This document shows positions 43,468-53,603 of a stretch of 64,000 bases of DNA, one piece after another (within the stretch, counting starts at the first letter, position 1; each line of letters opens with the position of its first letter). Source of the DNA: Niallia circulans (lineage in GTDB: Bacteria; Bacillota; Bacilli; Bacillales; Cytobacillaceae); the NCBI RefSeq assembly GCF_007273535.1, contig NZ_RIBP01000001.1, positions 1,054,001-1,118,000 of the forward strand. Reading direction: 5' to 3'. The position numbers and the translations under genes were made by a program. The notes under the pieces were generated by a model. That model saw only the letters and a list, made by a program, of their open reading frames with translations, was not told the DNA's origin and made no database searches.

Positions 43468-46113
43468 TTGCGAAACATATTTACTATTTATAAAAATGAT
43501 TGGGTGCGGATCTTCCGAACTCCTGTTGCATTGTTTTTAATCATTGCCTTAATGATTTTACCCTCTCTTTATGCTTGGTTTAATTTAAAGGCGTCATGGG
43601 ACCCGTATTCCAACACTAGCGGTATTAAAATTGCGATAACTAACGAGGACGAGGGTGCTGTCATTCGTGATAAGGACGTACATATCGGCGATGAAATCGT
43701 TTCAACCTTAAAAGAGAATGATAAGCTCGGCTGGACATTTGTCAGCAAAACAGAAGCCGCTGAAGGGGTCAAAAAAGGCACTTATTATGCAAGTCTTTAT
43801 ATACCGAAGGACTTCTCCGAGAAGATAGGTACTGTTTTAGAGGATCAACAAGTAAAACCAGAAATTGAATACACGGTCAACGAGAAATTGAATGCCATTG
43901 CGCCAAAAATGACATCCAGCGGTGCTTCTACCATTGTCCAATCTGTTAAGGAAAGCTTCGTGGAAACAGTCAGCGAATCTGTCCTGACTATCTTTAATGA
44001 TGCGGGAATCAAGCTAGAAGAAGAGCTTCCTACCATTCGCAATATTGAGAGTAAAATCTTTACACTAGAGGGAGACATCCCGCAAATTGATGCATTATCT
44101 GAAAAGATTATTCATTTAGAGGAAAAGCTACCAATAATTGATGAACAGGCACAAAAACTATTAGCATTAGAAGCTGCCATTCCCGAATTAAATGCCGCAT
44201 CTGAAAATATTCTATTATTGGAAGAAAAACTGCCAGAGCTTAAGAAGGTAGGCGAAGGAATTCTGCTCCTTCAGGAAAAAGCACCTGAATTGGAACAAGT
44301 GGCCACAAAGGTGGCTGAATTAGAAAGTCACTTTTCCGAAATTAGCGACACCGTTACAAAAGCCGTCACCAATGTCGAAAAGATGCAAGAATTTATAACA
44401 AACGCTAGTGGGTCGTTAGCAGAAATTGAGCAAGGTATCAATAATGGGCAAGAAATCGCGGAGGTCATTCCTGAATTTATAGAAGAAAATGCGGAAGCTT
44501 TTGAAACAATTGGTCCGGTTTATAAGCAGAACCTTCTTTTATATCAAAACACAGCGGATGCTGTCCACCAGTATGCGACTTCAGTTAAAACTGGTTCACT
44601 ATCTGAGCAAGAAATAACAGAAAAGGCGGCACTCCTTAAGACTCAAGTACAAACAAGTATAGATAGTCTCAATCGCTCCATTGCGTTATTTACTACGCTT
44701 AATACTGCTAATGGAGCTGCAGCTTTACAACAAGAGATAACAGACCTGCAAGCTTTACAGACAAACTTTACAAAAGAAAAAGAACTTCTTGATACTATTC
44801 AAGCAAATAATGCTGCAGAATTAATGGTATTGTCTCAAGAAGCTATCAACCTAAGTACGGCAATGCTTAACCGTTATGATACACAAACGGCACCTGCCAT
44901 AATTAATGCGCTAAGTGCATTGAAAGAAACAGCCCAAAATGCGGGTGCAGATTTAAAAAGCGCTCAAGAAAACTTGCCGAAATTAAAAGAAATTCTAAAT
45001 ACAACAAAAGATTCGCTTACGCTTGCACAGGAAAATCTCGCAAAGCTCGAAAACAATCTACCAGCAATTAAAAAAGAGATTCAAGAAACCTCAAGCATTA
45101 TTAAAGACAATATGGCAGACGTTTTAGATGGGATAGATAAAGCTGCAGACTTTTATACAAACACATATCCTTCCTTAGAAGAGAAAGTGCATGTAGCAGC
45201 AGACTTTGTCCGTAATGACCTTCCTGAAGCAGAGAAACAGCTATCTAAGGTTGCTTCGATTATTAGAAATGATCTGCCTGGATTAGAAGAATCTGTTCAT
45301 AAGGTTGCAAATTTAGTGCGAGATGACTTGCCAAGCTTCAAGAAAACCCTGACAAATACTGCCGATTCTATCCGAGAATTTGAAGATAATTATGATCTAG
45401 GTGAAATTATCTCTTTGTTAAAAAATGATATAAATGAAGAAAGTGACTTTATGGCGAATCCTGTTGTTTTAGATGAGCATTCACTATTTGCCATTCCTAA
45501 TTATGGGTCTGCCAACTCTCCTTTCTACACAACCCTTAGTTTATGGGTTGGAGGATTATTACTGATTTCGTTGCTGCGTGTGGATGTCAGAGATCCTGAA
45601 GGAATTTATACTTCTAATCAAATCTATTTTGGCAGAGGTTTAACATTTGTTACAATTGGATTTTTCCAAAGTCTGATTGTTACTTTAGGAGATATTTTCA
45701 TCTTAAAAGCATATGTAGCAAACCCAGTCGCATTTGTCCTTTTCAGTATGTTGATCAGTATGATTTTCATGACAATTGTCTATACTTTAGTGTCTGTTTT
45801 CGGTAATATCGGTAAAGGTGTCGCCATCATTTTCCTCGTATTACAGTTATCAGGCGCAGGTGGAACATTCCCAATCCAAGTTGCTCCACCATTCTTTCAA
45901 GCGATAAATCCATTCCTGCCATTTACGTATGCAATCAACCTGTTACGTGAAACAGTTGGCGGAATGGTAAATGAAACAGTTTATCATGCTGTTAGCATGC
46001 TGCTCCTATTCGGTGTGATTGCGATAATAACAGCCGTATTCCTTAAAAAACCACTAGCAAATGCCACGAAAAAAACGGCTGAGAAAGCTAGATCAAGCGA
46101 GATTATTCACTAA
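43468..46113 (+). CDS. YhgE/Pip domain membrane protein
   Basis: 881 residues beginning at a TTG with AAAGGGAG upstream. One N-terminal helix (VALFLIIALMILPSLYAWFN), a large extracytoplasmic region of about 620 residues rich in Leu-Pro/Glu heptad-like repeats (EEKLPELKK, EKAPELEQV, EENLAKLEN) that should form coiled coils, and an ABC-2-type C-terminal block of about five helices from residue 690 on (ISMIFMTIVYTLVSVFGNIG, LQLSGAGGTFPIQVAPPFF). The family includes phage receptors and EsaA-like type VII secretion parts; no ESX genes are nearby, so the role here is open. Confidence 0.88.
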   Translation: MRNIFTIYKNDWVRIFRTPVALFLIIALMILPSLYAWFNLKASWDPYSNTSGIKIAITNEDEGAVIRDKDVHIGDEIVSTLKENDKLGWTFVSKTEAAEGVKKGTYYASLYIPKDFSEKIGTVLEDQQVKPEIEYTVNEKLNAIAPKMTSSGASTIVQSVKESFVETVSESVLTIFNDAGIKLEEELPTIRNIESKIFTLEGDIPQIDALSEKIIHLEEKLPIIDEQAQKLLALEAAIPELNAASENILLLEEKLPELKKVGEGILLLQEKAPELEQVATKVAELESHFSEISDTVTKAVTNVEKMQEFITNASGSLAEIEQGINNGQEIAEVIPEFIEENAEAFETIGPVYKQNLLLYQNTADAVHQYATSVKTGSLSEQEITEKAALLKTQVQTSIDSLNRSIALFTTLNTANGAAALQQEITDLQALQTNFTKEKELLDTIQANNAAELMVLSQEAINLSTAMLNRYDTQTAPAIINALSALKETAQNAGADLKSAQENLPKLKEILNTTKDSLTLAQENLAKLENNLPAIKKEIQETSSIIKDNMADVLDGIDKAADFYTNTYPSLEEKVHVAADFVRNDLPEAEKQLSKVASIIRNDLPGLEESVHKVANLVRDDLPSFKKTLTNTADSIREFEDNYDLGEIISLLKNDINEESDFMANPVVLDEHSLFAIPNYGSANSPFYTTLSLWVGGLLLISLLRVDVRDPEGIYTSNQIYFGRGLTFVTIGFFQSLIVTLGDIFILKAYVANPVAFVLFSMLISMIFMTIVYTLVSVFGNIGKGVAIIFLVLQLSGAGGTFPIQVAPPFFQAINPFLPFTYAINLLRETVGGMVNETVYHAVSMLLLFGVIAIITAVFLKKPLANATKKTAEKARSSEIIH

Positions 46114-46135
46114 CTTAAATAACGTAACATACTTG

Positions 46136-46176
46136 ACTGTAGATGAAACAATATGGTTTTCATCTACAGTTTTTTT
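46136..46176 (+). terminator. Terminator of the YhgE/Pip gene
   Basis: ACTGTAGATGAAA / TTTCATCTACAGT stem followed by TTTTTTT. Confidence 0.9.
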
Positions 46177-46195
46177 ACTGTTATGCAATTGGAGC

Positions 46196-47128
46196 CTATA
46201 TCACTCGCTTTATTTTCTCATTTACTTTCCCTCTTACACCGAAATAGTTGGTACCAATAACACCGATGATAATCATAATCGCACCTGCTAAATGGTATAA
46301 ATGAAATTCCTCTTTTAAGAAAATAACACCTGCTAGAATTGTTATGAGTGTAGCAATATTACTGAAAACACTCATTTTTGATGCAGCTATTTTTGATAAA
46401 GCATAGTTGGAAAGATAGGACGATCCTAATGACGACAGTATACCTAAATAAAGGATGGCAAGAACAAAATCACCATGCTTAAAAGGTTCGACATATTGCC
46501 TGACTGTTCCATCCACTACGTGATTTGTCAATGCGATGCCGTTAAAGACTATAAATCCAAACAATGTCATGAAATAAGTGATCGTAAAGATGGAATAGCG
46601 CTGTGTTAGCTTTCTGGCAAATACGTTGTAGAGTGAAGACGTAATGGCTGAAATTAAGATTAGACCAGTACCAAGAAAACTTGTGTTAGTGCTCCCTGAA
46701 TTGTTCATTACCATAATAAAAATCACACCGACTACAGATAAACCAATTGCTAGTTTTTGACTATGTGTGGAAGTTTCCTTTAAAATGATAGTTGCAAAAA
46801 TTAATGTAAAAATTGGGATTGTTGCTTGAATAATTCCTGCTTCCGATGAGGATGTATACAATAAGCCAAATACTTGGAAAGCAAAGAAGCATGTCGGATA
46901 AAGAATGGCTAACAACGAAATTCGCAGTGCATCTTTTTTTGTTATTTTGATAGACTCTTTTCTTATTAGCAATAACACTGTGGCAACAAGCCAAGCAGTA
47001 GTAAACCTATGCGCTAATGTATCTAACGGTGTAGCAACCGTTAGTGTAATTTTTACAAACATAAATGACAACCCAATGATAAATGCATAAATAGTCGCCG
47101 CAATATATGCCTTTTGTTTTTCGTTCAT
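46196..47128 (-). CDS. EamA-family DMT transporter
   Basis: 310 residues with ten helices, two EamA repeats (about 5-138 and 150-300). Typical stretches: FIIGLSFMFVKITLTVATPLD, GIIQATIPIFTLIFATIILKE, and in the second half KMSVFSNIATLITILAGVIF. These transporters export amino acids or other metabolites. It is transcribed divergently from the MocR regulator gene, 115 bases away, with the MocR operator candidate between; such regulator-transporter pairs usually go together, so the regulator probably controls this gene. Confidence 0.86.
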   Translation of the reverse strand: MNEKQKAYIAATIYAFIIGLSFMFVKITLTVATPLDTLAHRFTTAWLVATVLLLIRKESIKITKKDALRISLLAILYPTCFFAFQVFGLLYTSSSEAGIIQATIPIFTLIFATIILKETSTHSQKLAIGLSVVGVIFIMVMNNSGSTNTSFLGTGLILISAITSSLYNVFARKLTQRYSIFTITYFMTLFGFIVFNGIALTNHVVDGTVRQYVEPFKHGDFVLAILYLGILSSLGSSYLSNYALSKIAASKMSVFSNIATLITILAGVIFLKEEFHLYHLAGAIMIIIGVIGTNYFGVRGKVNEKIKRVI

Positions 47129-47207
47129 GTCTATTCCCCCATAAATTAATCCGGCCGGTACTACTATCTTAAGAGATAATAATACAAAGCACGATTTAAA
47201 ATTACAG

Positions 47208-47225
47208 ATCTGTACCGATACAGAT
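47208..47225. promoter_or_regulatory. Candidate MocR operator
   Basis: ATCTGTA-CCGA-TACAGAT, a perfect 7-base inverted repeat 18 bases before the regulator start, overlapped by a second palindrome ACAGATCTGT. Confidence 0.5.
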
Positions 47226-47243
47226 TTTATAAGGAGGTTTATA

Positions 47244-48584
47244 ATGCTAAAGTATGAATCAATCTATCAATCACTATTAATGCAAATTCAATCTGGTATT
47301 TTTGCAACAGGTGCAAAAATACCTTCCATTCGAACTTTAACAGAACAATACGATTGTAGTAAAAGTACGGTATTAACTGCATTAAAAAAACTGGAGGAAC
47401 AACATATTATTTACGCCTTACCAAAAAGCGGGTATTATGTTGTCGATAATCATGTGTTCACCCCCCCATTGTCCACAGACATTATTGATTTTGCAACCTC
47501 ATCTCCTACTTGGCATGCATTTCCTTATAAAGAATTTCAGCACTGTATCAATAAAGCAATTGATACCTATCAAGAGGAACTGTTTCGCTACGGGACGCCA
47601 AAAGGTTGGCCGCCACTGATTGCAGAAGCGAAAGAATTATTAGAATCCTACCAAGTATTTGCGCAAACTGAACAGATACTGATAACTACAGGTGTACAAC
47701 AGGCTCTTTCCTTACTAAGTATAATGCCCTTTCCAAACAACCGAACTACCATTCTAGTTGAACAACCTAGTTATCATTTATACATGGATATGCTGAAAAC
47801 CTTTCAGCTTCCCGCAATCGGAATTAAACGTACTGCCAATGGAATTGACTTAAATCGATTGGAGCAACTATTTCAAACAGAGGATATTAAATTTTTTTAT
47901 ACGATGCCGCGCTTTCATAATCCTTTAGGAACTTCCTACGATAAAAAGCAAAAAGAGGCTATTTTACAATTAGCACACAAATATAATGTATATATTATAG
48001 AGGATGATTATATAGCAGATTTTGAAACAAATTCGAAGAATGATCCGCTTTTTACTGAGGATTACCACGAAAAGGTTATCTATTTAAAAAGCTTTTCAAA
48101 AGTACTATTCCCTGGCTTACGGGTTGGATTGGCAGTGCTTCCTCCTGCGCTTATCGACATGTTCCAAAAATACAAAATGACTACTGATATTGACAGCTCG
48201 ATGATTTCACAAGCCGCCTTATATCTTTACTTAAAAAATGGGTTGTTTGAACATAATAAAACAAAAGTCAGTGACATCTACCAAGTCCGTGGGAAAATTC
48301 TGCATCAATCCATACAGGATCATTTATCTATGTACGAATCTTCAGGTGAAATCGTCATGCATAGTCATATTTTATTGCCCAAACGAGTGAATTTACCAAC
48401 ATTTATTGCCCATTTACATCAAGATGGTATCCTTCTTGATTCAGTTAACAAAAATTATTTAGACGACTTTTATAATGAACGAATTTTGAAGTTAAATGTT
48501 TCTAGTGTTGAAGTCCATCGGATTGACGAAGGAATTAAAAAAGTTGCCAGCGCACTAAAAAATCCGCGAAACTACTTTTTGTAG
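47244..48584 (+). CDS. MocR-type regulator (GntR HTH fused to aminotransferase domain)
   Basis: 446 residues. Residues 1-70 are a GntR winged helix (YQSLLMQIQSGIFATGAKIP, CSKSTVLTALKKLEEQHIIY); 90-446 are a fold-type-I aminotransferase domain (LITTGVQQALSLLS, YTMPRFHNPLGTSYD, IIEDDYIADF, YLKSFSKVLFPGLRVG with the PLP lysine). MocR proteins sense PLP or amino acid derivatives and regulate a neighbouring transporter or biosynthetic gene; the divergent DMT transporter is the likely target. Good AAGGAGG site. Confidence 0.9.
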   Translation: MLKYESIYQSLLMQIQSGIFATGAKIPSIRTLTEQYDCSKSTVLTALKKLEEQHIIYALPKSGYYVVDNHVFTPPLSTDIIDFATSSPTWHAFPYKEFQHCINKAIDTYQEELFRYGTPKGWPPLIAEAKELLESYQVFAQTEQILITTGVQQALSLLSIMPFPNNRTTILVEQPSYHLYMDMLKTFQLPAIGIKRTANGIDLNRLEQLFQTEDIKFFYTMPRFHNPLGTSYDKKQKEAILQLAHKYNVYIIEDDYIADFETNSKNDPLFTEDYHEKVIYLKSFSKVLFPGLRVGLAVLPPALIDMFQKYKMTTDIDSSMISQAALYLYLKNGLFEHNKTKVSDIYQVRGKILHQSIQDHLSMYESSGEIVMHSHILLPKRVNLPTFIAHLHQDGILLDSVNKNYLDDFYNERILKLNVSSVEVHRIDEGIKKVASALKNPRNYFL

Positions 48585-48606
48585 GAGTTTACGTCACGTC
48601 TTGTTT

Positions 48607-48649
48607 GAAAAGTGATAAGGGTTTATCCCTCCCCTTATCGCTTTTCTAT
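48607..48649. terminator. Terminator of the MocR gene
   Basis: GAAAAGTGATAAGG / CCTTATCGCTTTTC stem, about 25 bases after the stop. Confidence 0.8.
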
Positions 48650-48691
48650 TACATTCACCTTTATATATTGTTTGACGATAGTTCTCTTAAC

Positions 48692-48721
48692 AAAAAAACC
48701 AACCTCAGAAAATGAAGTTGG
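48692..48721 (-). terminator. Terminator of the amidohydrolase gene
   Basis: CCAACTTCA-ttttc-TGAGGTTGG followed by TTTTTTT on the minus strand. Confidence 0.88.
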
Positions 48722-48739
48722 CCTTTCCATATTCATCGA

Positions 48740-49933
48740 TTAGCTTGGTTCAAAGTCCTTAGCGATTGCATCAACATATAACTTGTTTAATGCCTGCTCC
48801 GCCAAATCGGCAAAATAATAGGCGGCGGGCAATATTGCCTCTTCATTAAGCGTATATTTAGGATGATGCAAACCGTATTCACCGGAAACGCCAATATTAA
48901 CAAATGCGCCTCGTATGCTCTGTTGATAGAAGGCGAAATCTTCTCCTCCTGATGTTGGTTCCACTTCCACAACTTTATAACCATTGTTCTTAGCAATATG
49001 TCTGGCAAAGTTGGTCCATTCTAAATCATTATTAACAGATGGCGGTCCTGCATGCCAAACTAATTTGCCCTCAGCTCCGTAGGTATCTGTTATCCCTTTA
49101 ATTACCCGCTCGATTTTCCCCTCTATTGTCTGCCGGATTTCTTCCTTCAATGTTCGGACAGTTCCTTCTAAATAAGCTGTCTCTGGAATAACATTCCATG
49201 TGTTGCCGCCGTGCATTTGTGTAACACTGATGACGACACTTTCACTTGGCTTTGTTTGCCTGCTAACAATCGACTGTAATCTTGTGATGATTTCAGCAGC
49301 AATAACGATAGGATCTATTCCTTCTTGCGGGCGTGCCGCATGGCTGCCTTTACCCCTAATGTTAATTTCGAAGCGGTCAACACCTGCTGTTAATACACCA
49401 TCTTTAACTCCGAAGACGCCTACTTCGCTTAAAGGGTCGTTATGATGACCAAATATGGCCTCGACTCCTTCCAATCCTCCTGAAGCAATAATAGACTTAG
49501 CACCATGCCCTGTCTCTTCTGCTGGCTGAAATACAATTCTGACTGTCCCCTTAAGCCTGTCTTGTCTGTTTTTCAACAAATAAGCAGCGCCAATAATGAC
49601 GGCAGTATGGAAATCATGACCACATGCATGCATAACACCAGGAATGCTTGATTGAAAAGAACTCACTGCTTCTTCGTGAATTGGCAAGGCATCAATATCA
49701 GCTCTTATCGCGATGATTGGCCCATCCTGCTCACCAATCACCTCTCCAATAACACCTGTAGCTAATGGCACATCAAGAATGGCAATCCCAGCATTTTCGA
49801 GCCACTGTCTGATTTTCTTTGTTGTTTCTACTTCTTTGTTGGATAATTCAGGCTCATTATGGAGATTCCTTCGTACATCAATTAAATGATTTTCTAATTC
49901 ATTCTTATTATCTGTCACAATATTTAAGCCCAA
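48740..49933 (-). CDS. M20-family amidohydrolase (YxeP/HipO-like deacylase)
   Basis: 397 residues if begun at the TTG 49933, which has GGAAGG 6 bases upstream; another TTG opens the frame 9 codons earlier. Metal-binding motifs: HNEPELSNKE, IRADIDALPI, HACGHDFHTA (His-Asp-His) and FQPAEETGHGA with paired glutamates, plus GGEDFAFYQQ at the end. The family removes acyl groups from N-acyl amino acids (YxeP deacetylates N-acetylcysteine derivatives; hippurate hydrolase is a relative). It lies with a YxeK-like monooxygenase on the same strand and next to a peptide-type ABC importer. Confidence 0.87.
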   Translation of the reverse strand: MGLNIVTDNKNELENHLIDVRRNLHNEPELSNKEVETTKKIRQWLENAGIAILDVPLATGVIGEVIGEQDGPIIAIRADIDALPIHEEAVSSFQSSIPGVMHACGHDFHTAVIIGAAYLLKNRQDRLKGTVRIVFQPAEETGHGAKSIIASGGLEGVEAIFGHHNDPLSEVGVFGVKDGVLTAGVDRFEINIRGKGSHAARPQEGIDPIVIAAEIITRLQSIVSRQTKPSESVVISVTQMHGGNTWNVIPETAYLEGTVRTLKEEIRQTIEGKIERVIKGITDTYGAEGKLVWHAGPPSVNNDLEWTNFARHIAKNNGYKVVEVEPTSGGEDFAFYQQSIRGAFVNIGVSGEYGLHHPKYTLNEEAILPAAYYFADLAEQALNKLYVDAIAKDFEPS

Positions 49934-49961
49934 AGCTATCCTTCCCTTCCTAAAATTCAAC

Positions 49962-50306
49962 CTACAAAATCATTTCTGTCTCTGCAAGAAATTCATTTAA
50001 GGATTTAACTAACCCGCCGCTTCCAAATTTGACGTATTTACTATCTGTTTGGAACTGATCTTGTGTCAACAGATATTCTAAATACGCAATCACATGGATA
50101 CGTCTGCTGATGATATTGTTAATTCCATTTGTATAAAACCATTCATCAATTGTATGGTAAATCCCTTTATTTATTTTATATTTTTCGTTGCACCATTGAA
50201 AAAAACGAACCTCTGGAAAATGAAGATATTCACATTGAGCAAATGCTTCCTTTTTCTTCATTCGAAAACCCTTTTTTGAGACGACAAGCCCGTAGTCAAT
50301 CAGCAT
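49962..50306 (-). CDS. Hypothetical protein (114 aa) between monooxygenase and amidohydrolase
   Basis: 114 residues from ATG 50306, which follows GGGGAGGAAGTG. It starts MLIDYGLVVSKKGFRMKKKE and contains HFPEVRFFQWCNEKYKINKG and GSGGLVKSLNEFLAETEMIL. It is soluble, basic-aromatic and without a domain I recognise. It ends 28 bases before the amidohydrolase start and begins 36 bases after the monooxygenase, so it belongs to the same operon and may be an accessory factor. Confidence 0.65.
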   Translation of the reverse strand: MLIDYGLVVSKKGFRMKKKEAFAQCEYLHFPEVRFFQWCNEKYKINKGIYHTIDEWFYTNGINNIISRRIHVIAYLEYLLTQDQFQTDSKYVKFGSGGLVKSLNEFLAETEMIL

Positions 50307-50342
50307 GTGAAACACTTCCTCCCCATTTTTATTAATTAGTAC

Positions 50343-51677
50343 TTAGTTTTGATTAAGCGGCTGTTTTTCGTATTGACTGTGCTTGTAAGCTAACCCTAAA
50401 TTCTCTCTGAGTGTTGCACCAGTATACGCTTTATTGTAATAGCCCCTGCTTTCCAAAATAGGCAAAACATTTTCGATCCAATCAGATAAGCCGTTACCAA
50501 GTACAGGTGCACCGTAAATGAAGCCATCTGCTGCTCCGCCGTCTACCCATTCAATTAACTGGTCTGCCACTTGTTCATATGTTCCAAAGAACGCACTTTT
50601 CGGTGTTGTCACTTGCAGTGCAACCTCTCTTAAAGTCAGGTTGTTTTCTTTCGCCAGTTTTTTGATGCTGTCTGTTGTGGAGCGGAAGCTGTTCGCTCCG
50701 ACATCCCCGATTTCAGGAAAAGGCTCATCAAGTGGAAAAGCACTGAAATCAAAATGGTCAAAGAATCTTCCTAAGTAGTTCAATGCATCTTCAATGGATA
50801 CAAGGTTTTGAATTGCTGCATACTTTTCTTCTGCCTCTTCCATTGTTCTGCCTGCAATCGGGTGAATGCCAGGGAAAATTTTTATTTCATCCTTGCTTCT
50901 GCCGAGCTGCTCTGCACGACTTTTCACATCATCGTAAAATGCCTTTGCTTGTTCAAAGGAACTCGAATTTGTAAAAACGGCATCAGCATCCTTTGCGGCA
51001 AGGTTTTTTCCTGCTTCCGATGACCCAGCTTGAAAGATAACCGGCTGCCCTTGCTTAGAGCGTTCAATATTTAACGGTCCTTTAACGGAGAAATGCTTGC
51101 CAGTATGGTTTAATGTATGCAGCTTTTCTGGATCGAAGAATTGCCCTGTTTTGCGGTCTCTTACAAATGCGTCATCGTCCCAGGAATCCCACAAGCCCTG
51201 TGCCACTTGGAGGTACTCTTCGGCAATTTCATATCTTAACGCATGGTGCGGGTGGTCTCCTTTACTATAATTTTCAGCAGAGCCTTCTAATGGAGATGTC
51301 ACAACATTCCAGCCTGCTCTGCCACCGCTGAGCTTATCTAATGAAGCAAACTGGCGGGCAATCGTGAATGGTTCACTATAAGAAGTAGATACCGTCCCAA
51401 CTAAACCAATATTCTTCGTAATGGTCGCAAGAGCCGATAATATTGTTAGCGGCTCAAATCTGTTTAAGAAATGAGGAATCGATTTTTCATTTATAAATAA
51501 ACCGTCTGCCACAAATGCGAACGTGAAGCCTGCTTCTTCTGCCTGCTTTATGATCGATTGATAATATTCAATATTAACACTTGCGTCTGCCGGTACAGAT
51601 TCATCCTTCCATGCGTTCATATGTCCCCCAGGGCCGTGCAGCATAACACCAAATTGAATTTGTTTTTTCTTTGACAT
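50343..51677 (-). CDS. LLM-class flavin-dependent monooxygenase (YxeK/NtaA-like)
   Basis: 444 residues from ATG 51677, 9 bases after ATGGAGG. It belongs to the NtaA/SnaA/DszA group of reduced-FMN monooxygenases: [20 protein letters not shown] at the start, [29 protein letters not shown] near residue 130, and [20 protein letters not shown] near 225. Relatives open S-substituted cysteines (YxeK of Bacillus subtilis on S-succinocysteine), nitrilotriacetate or sulfur heterocycles. First gene of a three-gene operon with a hypothetical protein and a deacylase. A TAGGAAT box precedes it. Confidence 0.87.
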   Translation of the reverse strand: MSKKKQIQFGVMLHGPGGHMNAWKDESVPADASVNIEYYQSIIKQAEEAGFTFAFVADGLFINEKSIPHFLNRFEPLTILSALATITKNIGLVGTVSTSYSEPFTIARQFASLDKLSGGRAGWNVVTSPLEGSAENYSKGDHPHHALRYEIAEEYLQVAQGLWDSWDDDAFVRDRKTGQFFDPEKLHTLNHTGKHFSVKGPLNIERSKQGQPVIFQAGSSEAGKNLAAKDADAVFTNSSSFEQAKAFYDDVKSRAEQLGRSKDEIKIFPGIHPIAGRTMEEAEEKYAAIQNLVSIEDALNYLGRFFDHFDFSAFPLDEPFPEIGDVGANSFRSTTDSIKKLAKENNLTLREVALQVTTPKSAFFGTYEQVADQLIEWVDGGAADGFIYGAPVLGNGLSDWIENVLPILESRGYYNKAYTGATLRENLGLAYKHSQYEKQPLNQN

Positions 51678-51722
51678 GATTTTCATCCTCCATTTGCTTA
51701 TTTTAAATACCAACAAAACTTG

Positions 51723-51943
51723 TAGGAATAGTTTAGATTATCATAAACCAAAGTTTTAAGAATGTATAATTAGTATTTTTAAAGTCACGCATTACTTTTA
51801 TTAATACATTTAGCCAGACGGGAATTAATTCCAAAAATTAGTATTAGTAAATTCACCTATTAGTTTTTTCAATTTAACAAATCTTCTGGCGGATGTTAGC
51901 ATAAGCACTAATCCTACAAAACAAAGTTAAATAGTAGGAATTA
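51723..51943. promoter_or_regulatory. Divergent control region with TAGGAAT boxes
   Basis: TAGGAATA at 51723-51730, a perfect GGAATTAATTCC palindrome at 51821-51832 and TAGGAATTA at 51935-51943 lie between the divergent monooxygenase and ABC-importer units. ATTCC/GGAAT half-sites resemble those of the sulfur regulator CymR (inference); a fourth box is in the TauE promoter. Confidence 0.4.
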
Positions 51944-51968
51944 AATTGCATACAATGGGGGAATTACT

Positions 51969-53519
51969 TTGAAAAAAACAAAGTACAAATGGCTGTCACT
52001 ATTACTTGTTCTATTCGTCATTGGAGGCTGCAGCAGCAATAAGGGTACAACACGCAGCTCTAGTAATACGAATGATGCTGTTCAAGATGGAGGAACGTTA
52101 AATATCGCTTTTCAAAGTGAACCCACAACACTTGATCCGCAAATAACAGGAAACTCCAGTGTTAAGGATGCAACACGCAGCATATATGAAAAGCTCGTCA
52201 TTCTCGATGATAGTGGCAATGTTGTTCCTGACTTAGCGGAAAAGATTGATTTAAGTGATGACAAGAAGGTATATACATTCCAATTGCGTAAAGGCGTGAA
52301 GTTTCATAATGGCAAGGAAATGACTGCTGATGATGTGGAGGCCTCTATTAATAGATGGATTAAGCTTTCATCCTTAGGTAAAACAAACTTTATTGGCGCA
52401 AGCGTAAAAAAAACAGACGACTATACAGTGGAGCTCCATTTAAAAACACCTAATGTGAATACACTTGCACTGCTTGCAGATCCAATTCCGGCAGCTGCAA
52501 TTATGCCGAAGGAAATTATCGAAAATGCTCCTGACGAAGGTGCAACAGAGTATGTCGGTACAGGACCTTACAAGATAAAGGAATGGAAGCAAAATCAGTA
52601 CTTAACTTTAGAAAAGTTTGCTGACTATTCCTCAGAAGGCCGTGAGCTTAAGAAAGAGCCTCATGTAGATGAAATTAAAATCAGCTTTATTACAGACGAA
52701 TCAACTAGAATTTCCGGATTAACAACAGGCCAATTTGATATTGCATTAGGAATATCCAGTGATAATGCACAACAAGTGGAAGGAGCACAAACTGCCTCCA
52801 TTAAAAAAGCACCTGGTGGTTTTCTTGGTCTTTTCTACAATTCCCAAGAAGGTTTCTTTAAGAATTTGAACGCAAGAAAAGCAGTCAATGCGGTGATAAA
52901 TTCTGAGGATATCCTTTCAAGCTCCTATGGCAGTGCTGATTTCTATGAGTTGACTTCTTCGATTGTTAATAAGCAGTTCCCTAACTATTACAGTGAAGCA
53001 GGCAGTGAGGAGTATAACCAGCATGATCAGGATAAAGCGAAGGAATATTTAAAGGAAGCCGGCTATAACGGACAAGAAATTAAAATTTTATCTTCTCGTG
53101 ACTATCAGGATCAATACAATACTGCTGTTGTTGTACAGCAAGAATTAGAGGATATTGGTGTCAAAGTAAAACTGGAAGTCTATGATTGGGCAACATTTGG
53201 TGAAAAATTAACTGACACAAGCAGTTGGGATCTTTATCCTGTTGACTGGGCAGCACGTTCAACTATCTTCCAAGGCTTCTGGACATCTTATGGTGCACCT
53301 GTTGAAGAATCTACTAAGTACTTAGATGCTATTAAGGCCTCAGATGATGTGGAGAATGCAAGACCTGCGATTGATGCTGCTCAGCAGTATGTGTGGGATA
53401 CTCTTCCATTCACATTAATTGGCCATAAGGTCGCACTTAATGCTGTTGCCAATAAAGTAGAAGGCTATGATTTCAATCTCGGACCAGTCTTCTACAATAT
53501 CAGTCTCAATAACCATTAA
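51969..53519 (+). CDS. ABC transporter substrate-binding lipoprotein (family 5, peptide/nickel type)
   Basis: 516 residues starting at a TTG. A lipoprotein signal peptide ends in the lipobox VIGGCSS (about residue 20). The SBP_bac_5 pattern follows: LNIAFQSEPTTLDPQITGNS, YTFQLRKGVKFHNGKEMTAD, YVGTGPYKIKEWKQNQYL, and the C-terminal half ILSSRDYQDQYNTAVVVQQE. It delivers di/oligopeptides or similar molecules to the membrane permeases encoded next. An inverted repeat follows the gene, which may raise its dosage compared with the permeases. Confidence 0.93.
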   Translation: MKKTKYKWLSLLLVLFVIGGCSSNKGTTRSSSNTNDAVQDGGTLNIAFQSEPTTLDPQITGNSSVKDATRSIYEKLVILDDSGNVVPDLAEKIDLSDDKKVYTFQLRKGVKFHNGKEMTADDVEASINRWIKLSSLGKTNFIGASVKKTDDYTVELHLKTPNVNTLALLADPIPAAAIMPKEIIENAPDEGATEYVGTGPYKIKEWKQNQYLTLEKFADYSSEGRELKKEPHVDEIKISFITDESTRISGLTTGQFDIALGISSDNAQQVEGAQTASIKKAPGGFLGLFYNSQEGFFKNLNARKAVNAVINSEDILSSSYGSADFYELTSSIVNKQFPNYYSEAGSEEYNQHDQDKAKEYLKEAGYNGQEIKILSSRDYQDQYNTAVVVQQELEDIGVKVKLEVYDWATFGEKLTDTSSWDLYPVDWAARSTIFQGFWTSYGAPVEESTKYLDAIKASDDVENARPAIDAAQQYVWDTLPFTLIGHKVALNAVANKVEGYDFNLGPVFYNISLNNH

Positions 53520-53526
53520 TACACAC

Positions 53527-53570
53527 GAAGAAGCAAGGCTTGCAGATTAAAAGCTCTGTCTTGCTTCTTC
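53527..53570 (+). terminator. Intra-operon hairpin after the binding-protein gene
   Basis: GAAGAAGCAAG / CTTGCTTCTTC, an 11 bp stem with a 22-base loop and only a weak T-rich tail. Likely a partial terminator or mRNA 3'-end protector. Confidence 0.55.
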
Positions 53571-53603
53571 CATACAAATTTTTAATTCTGAAAGGAAGAT
53601 TTC

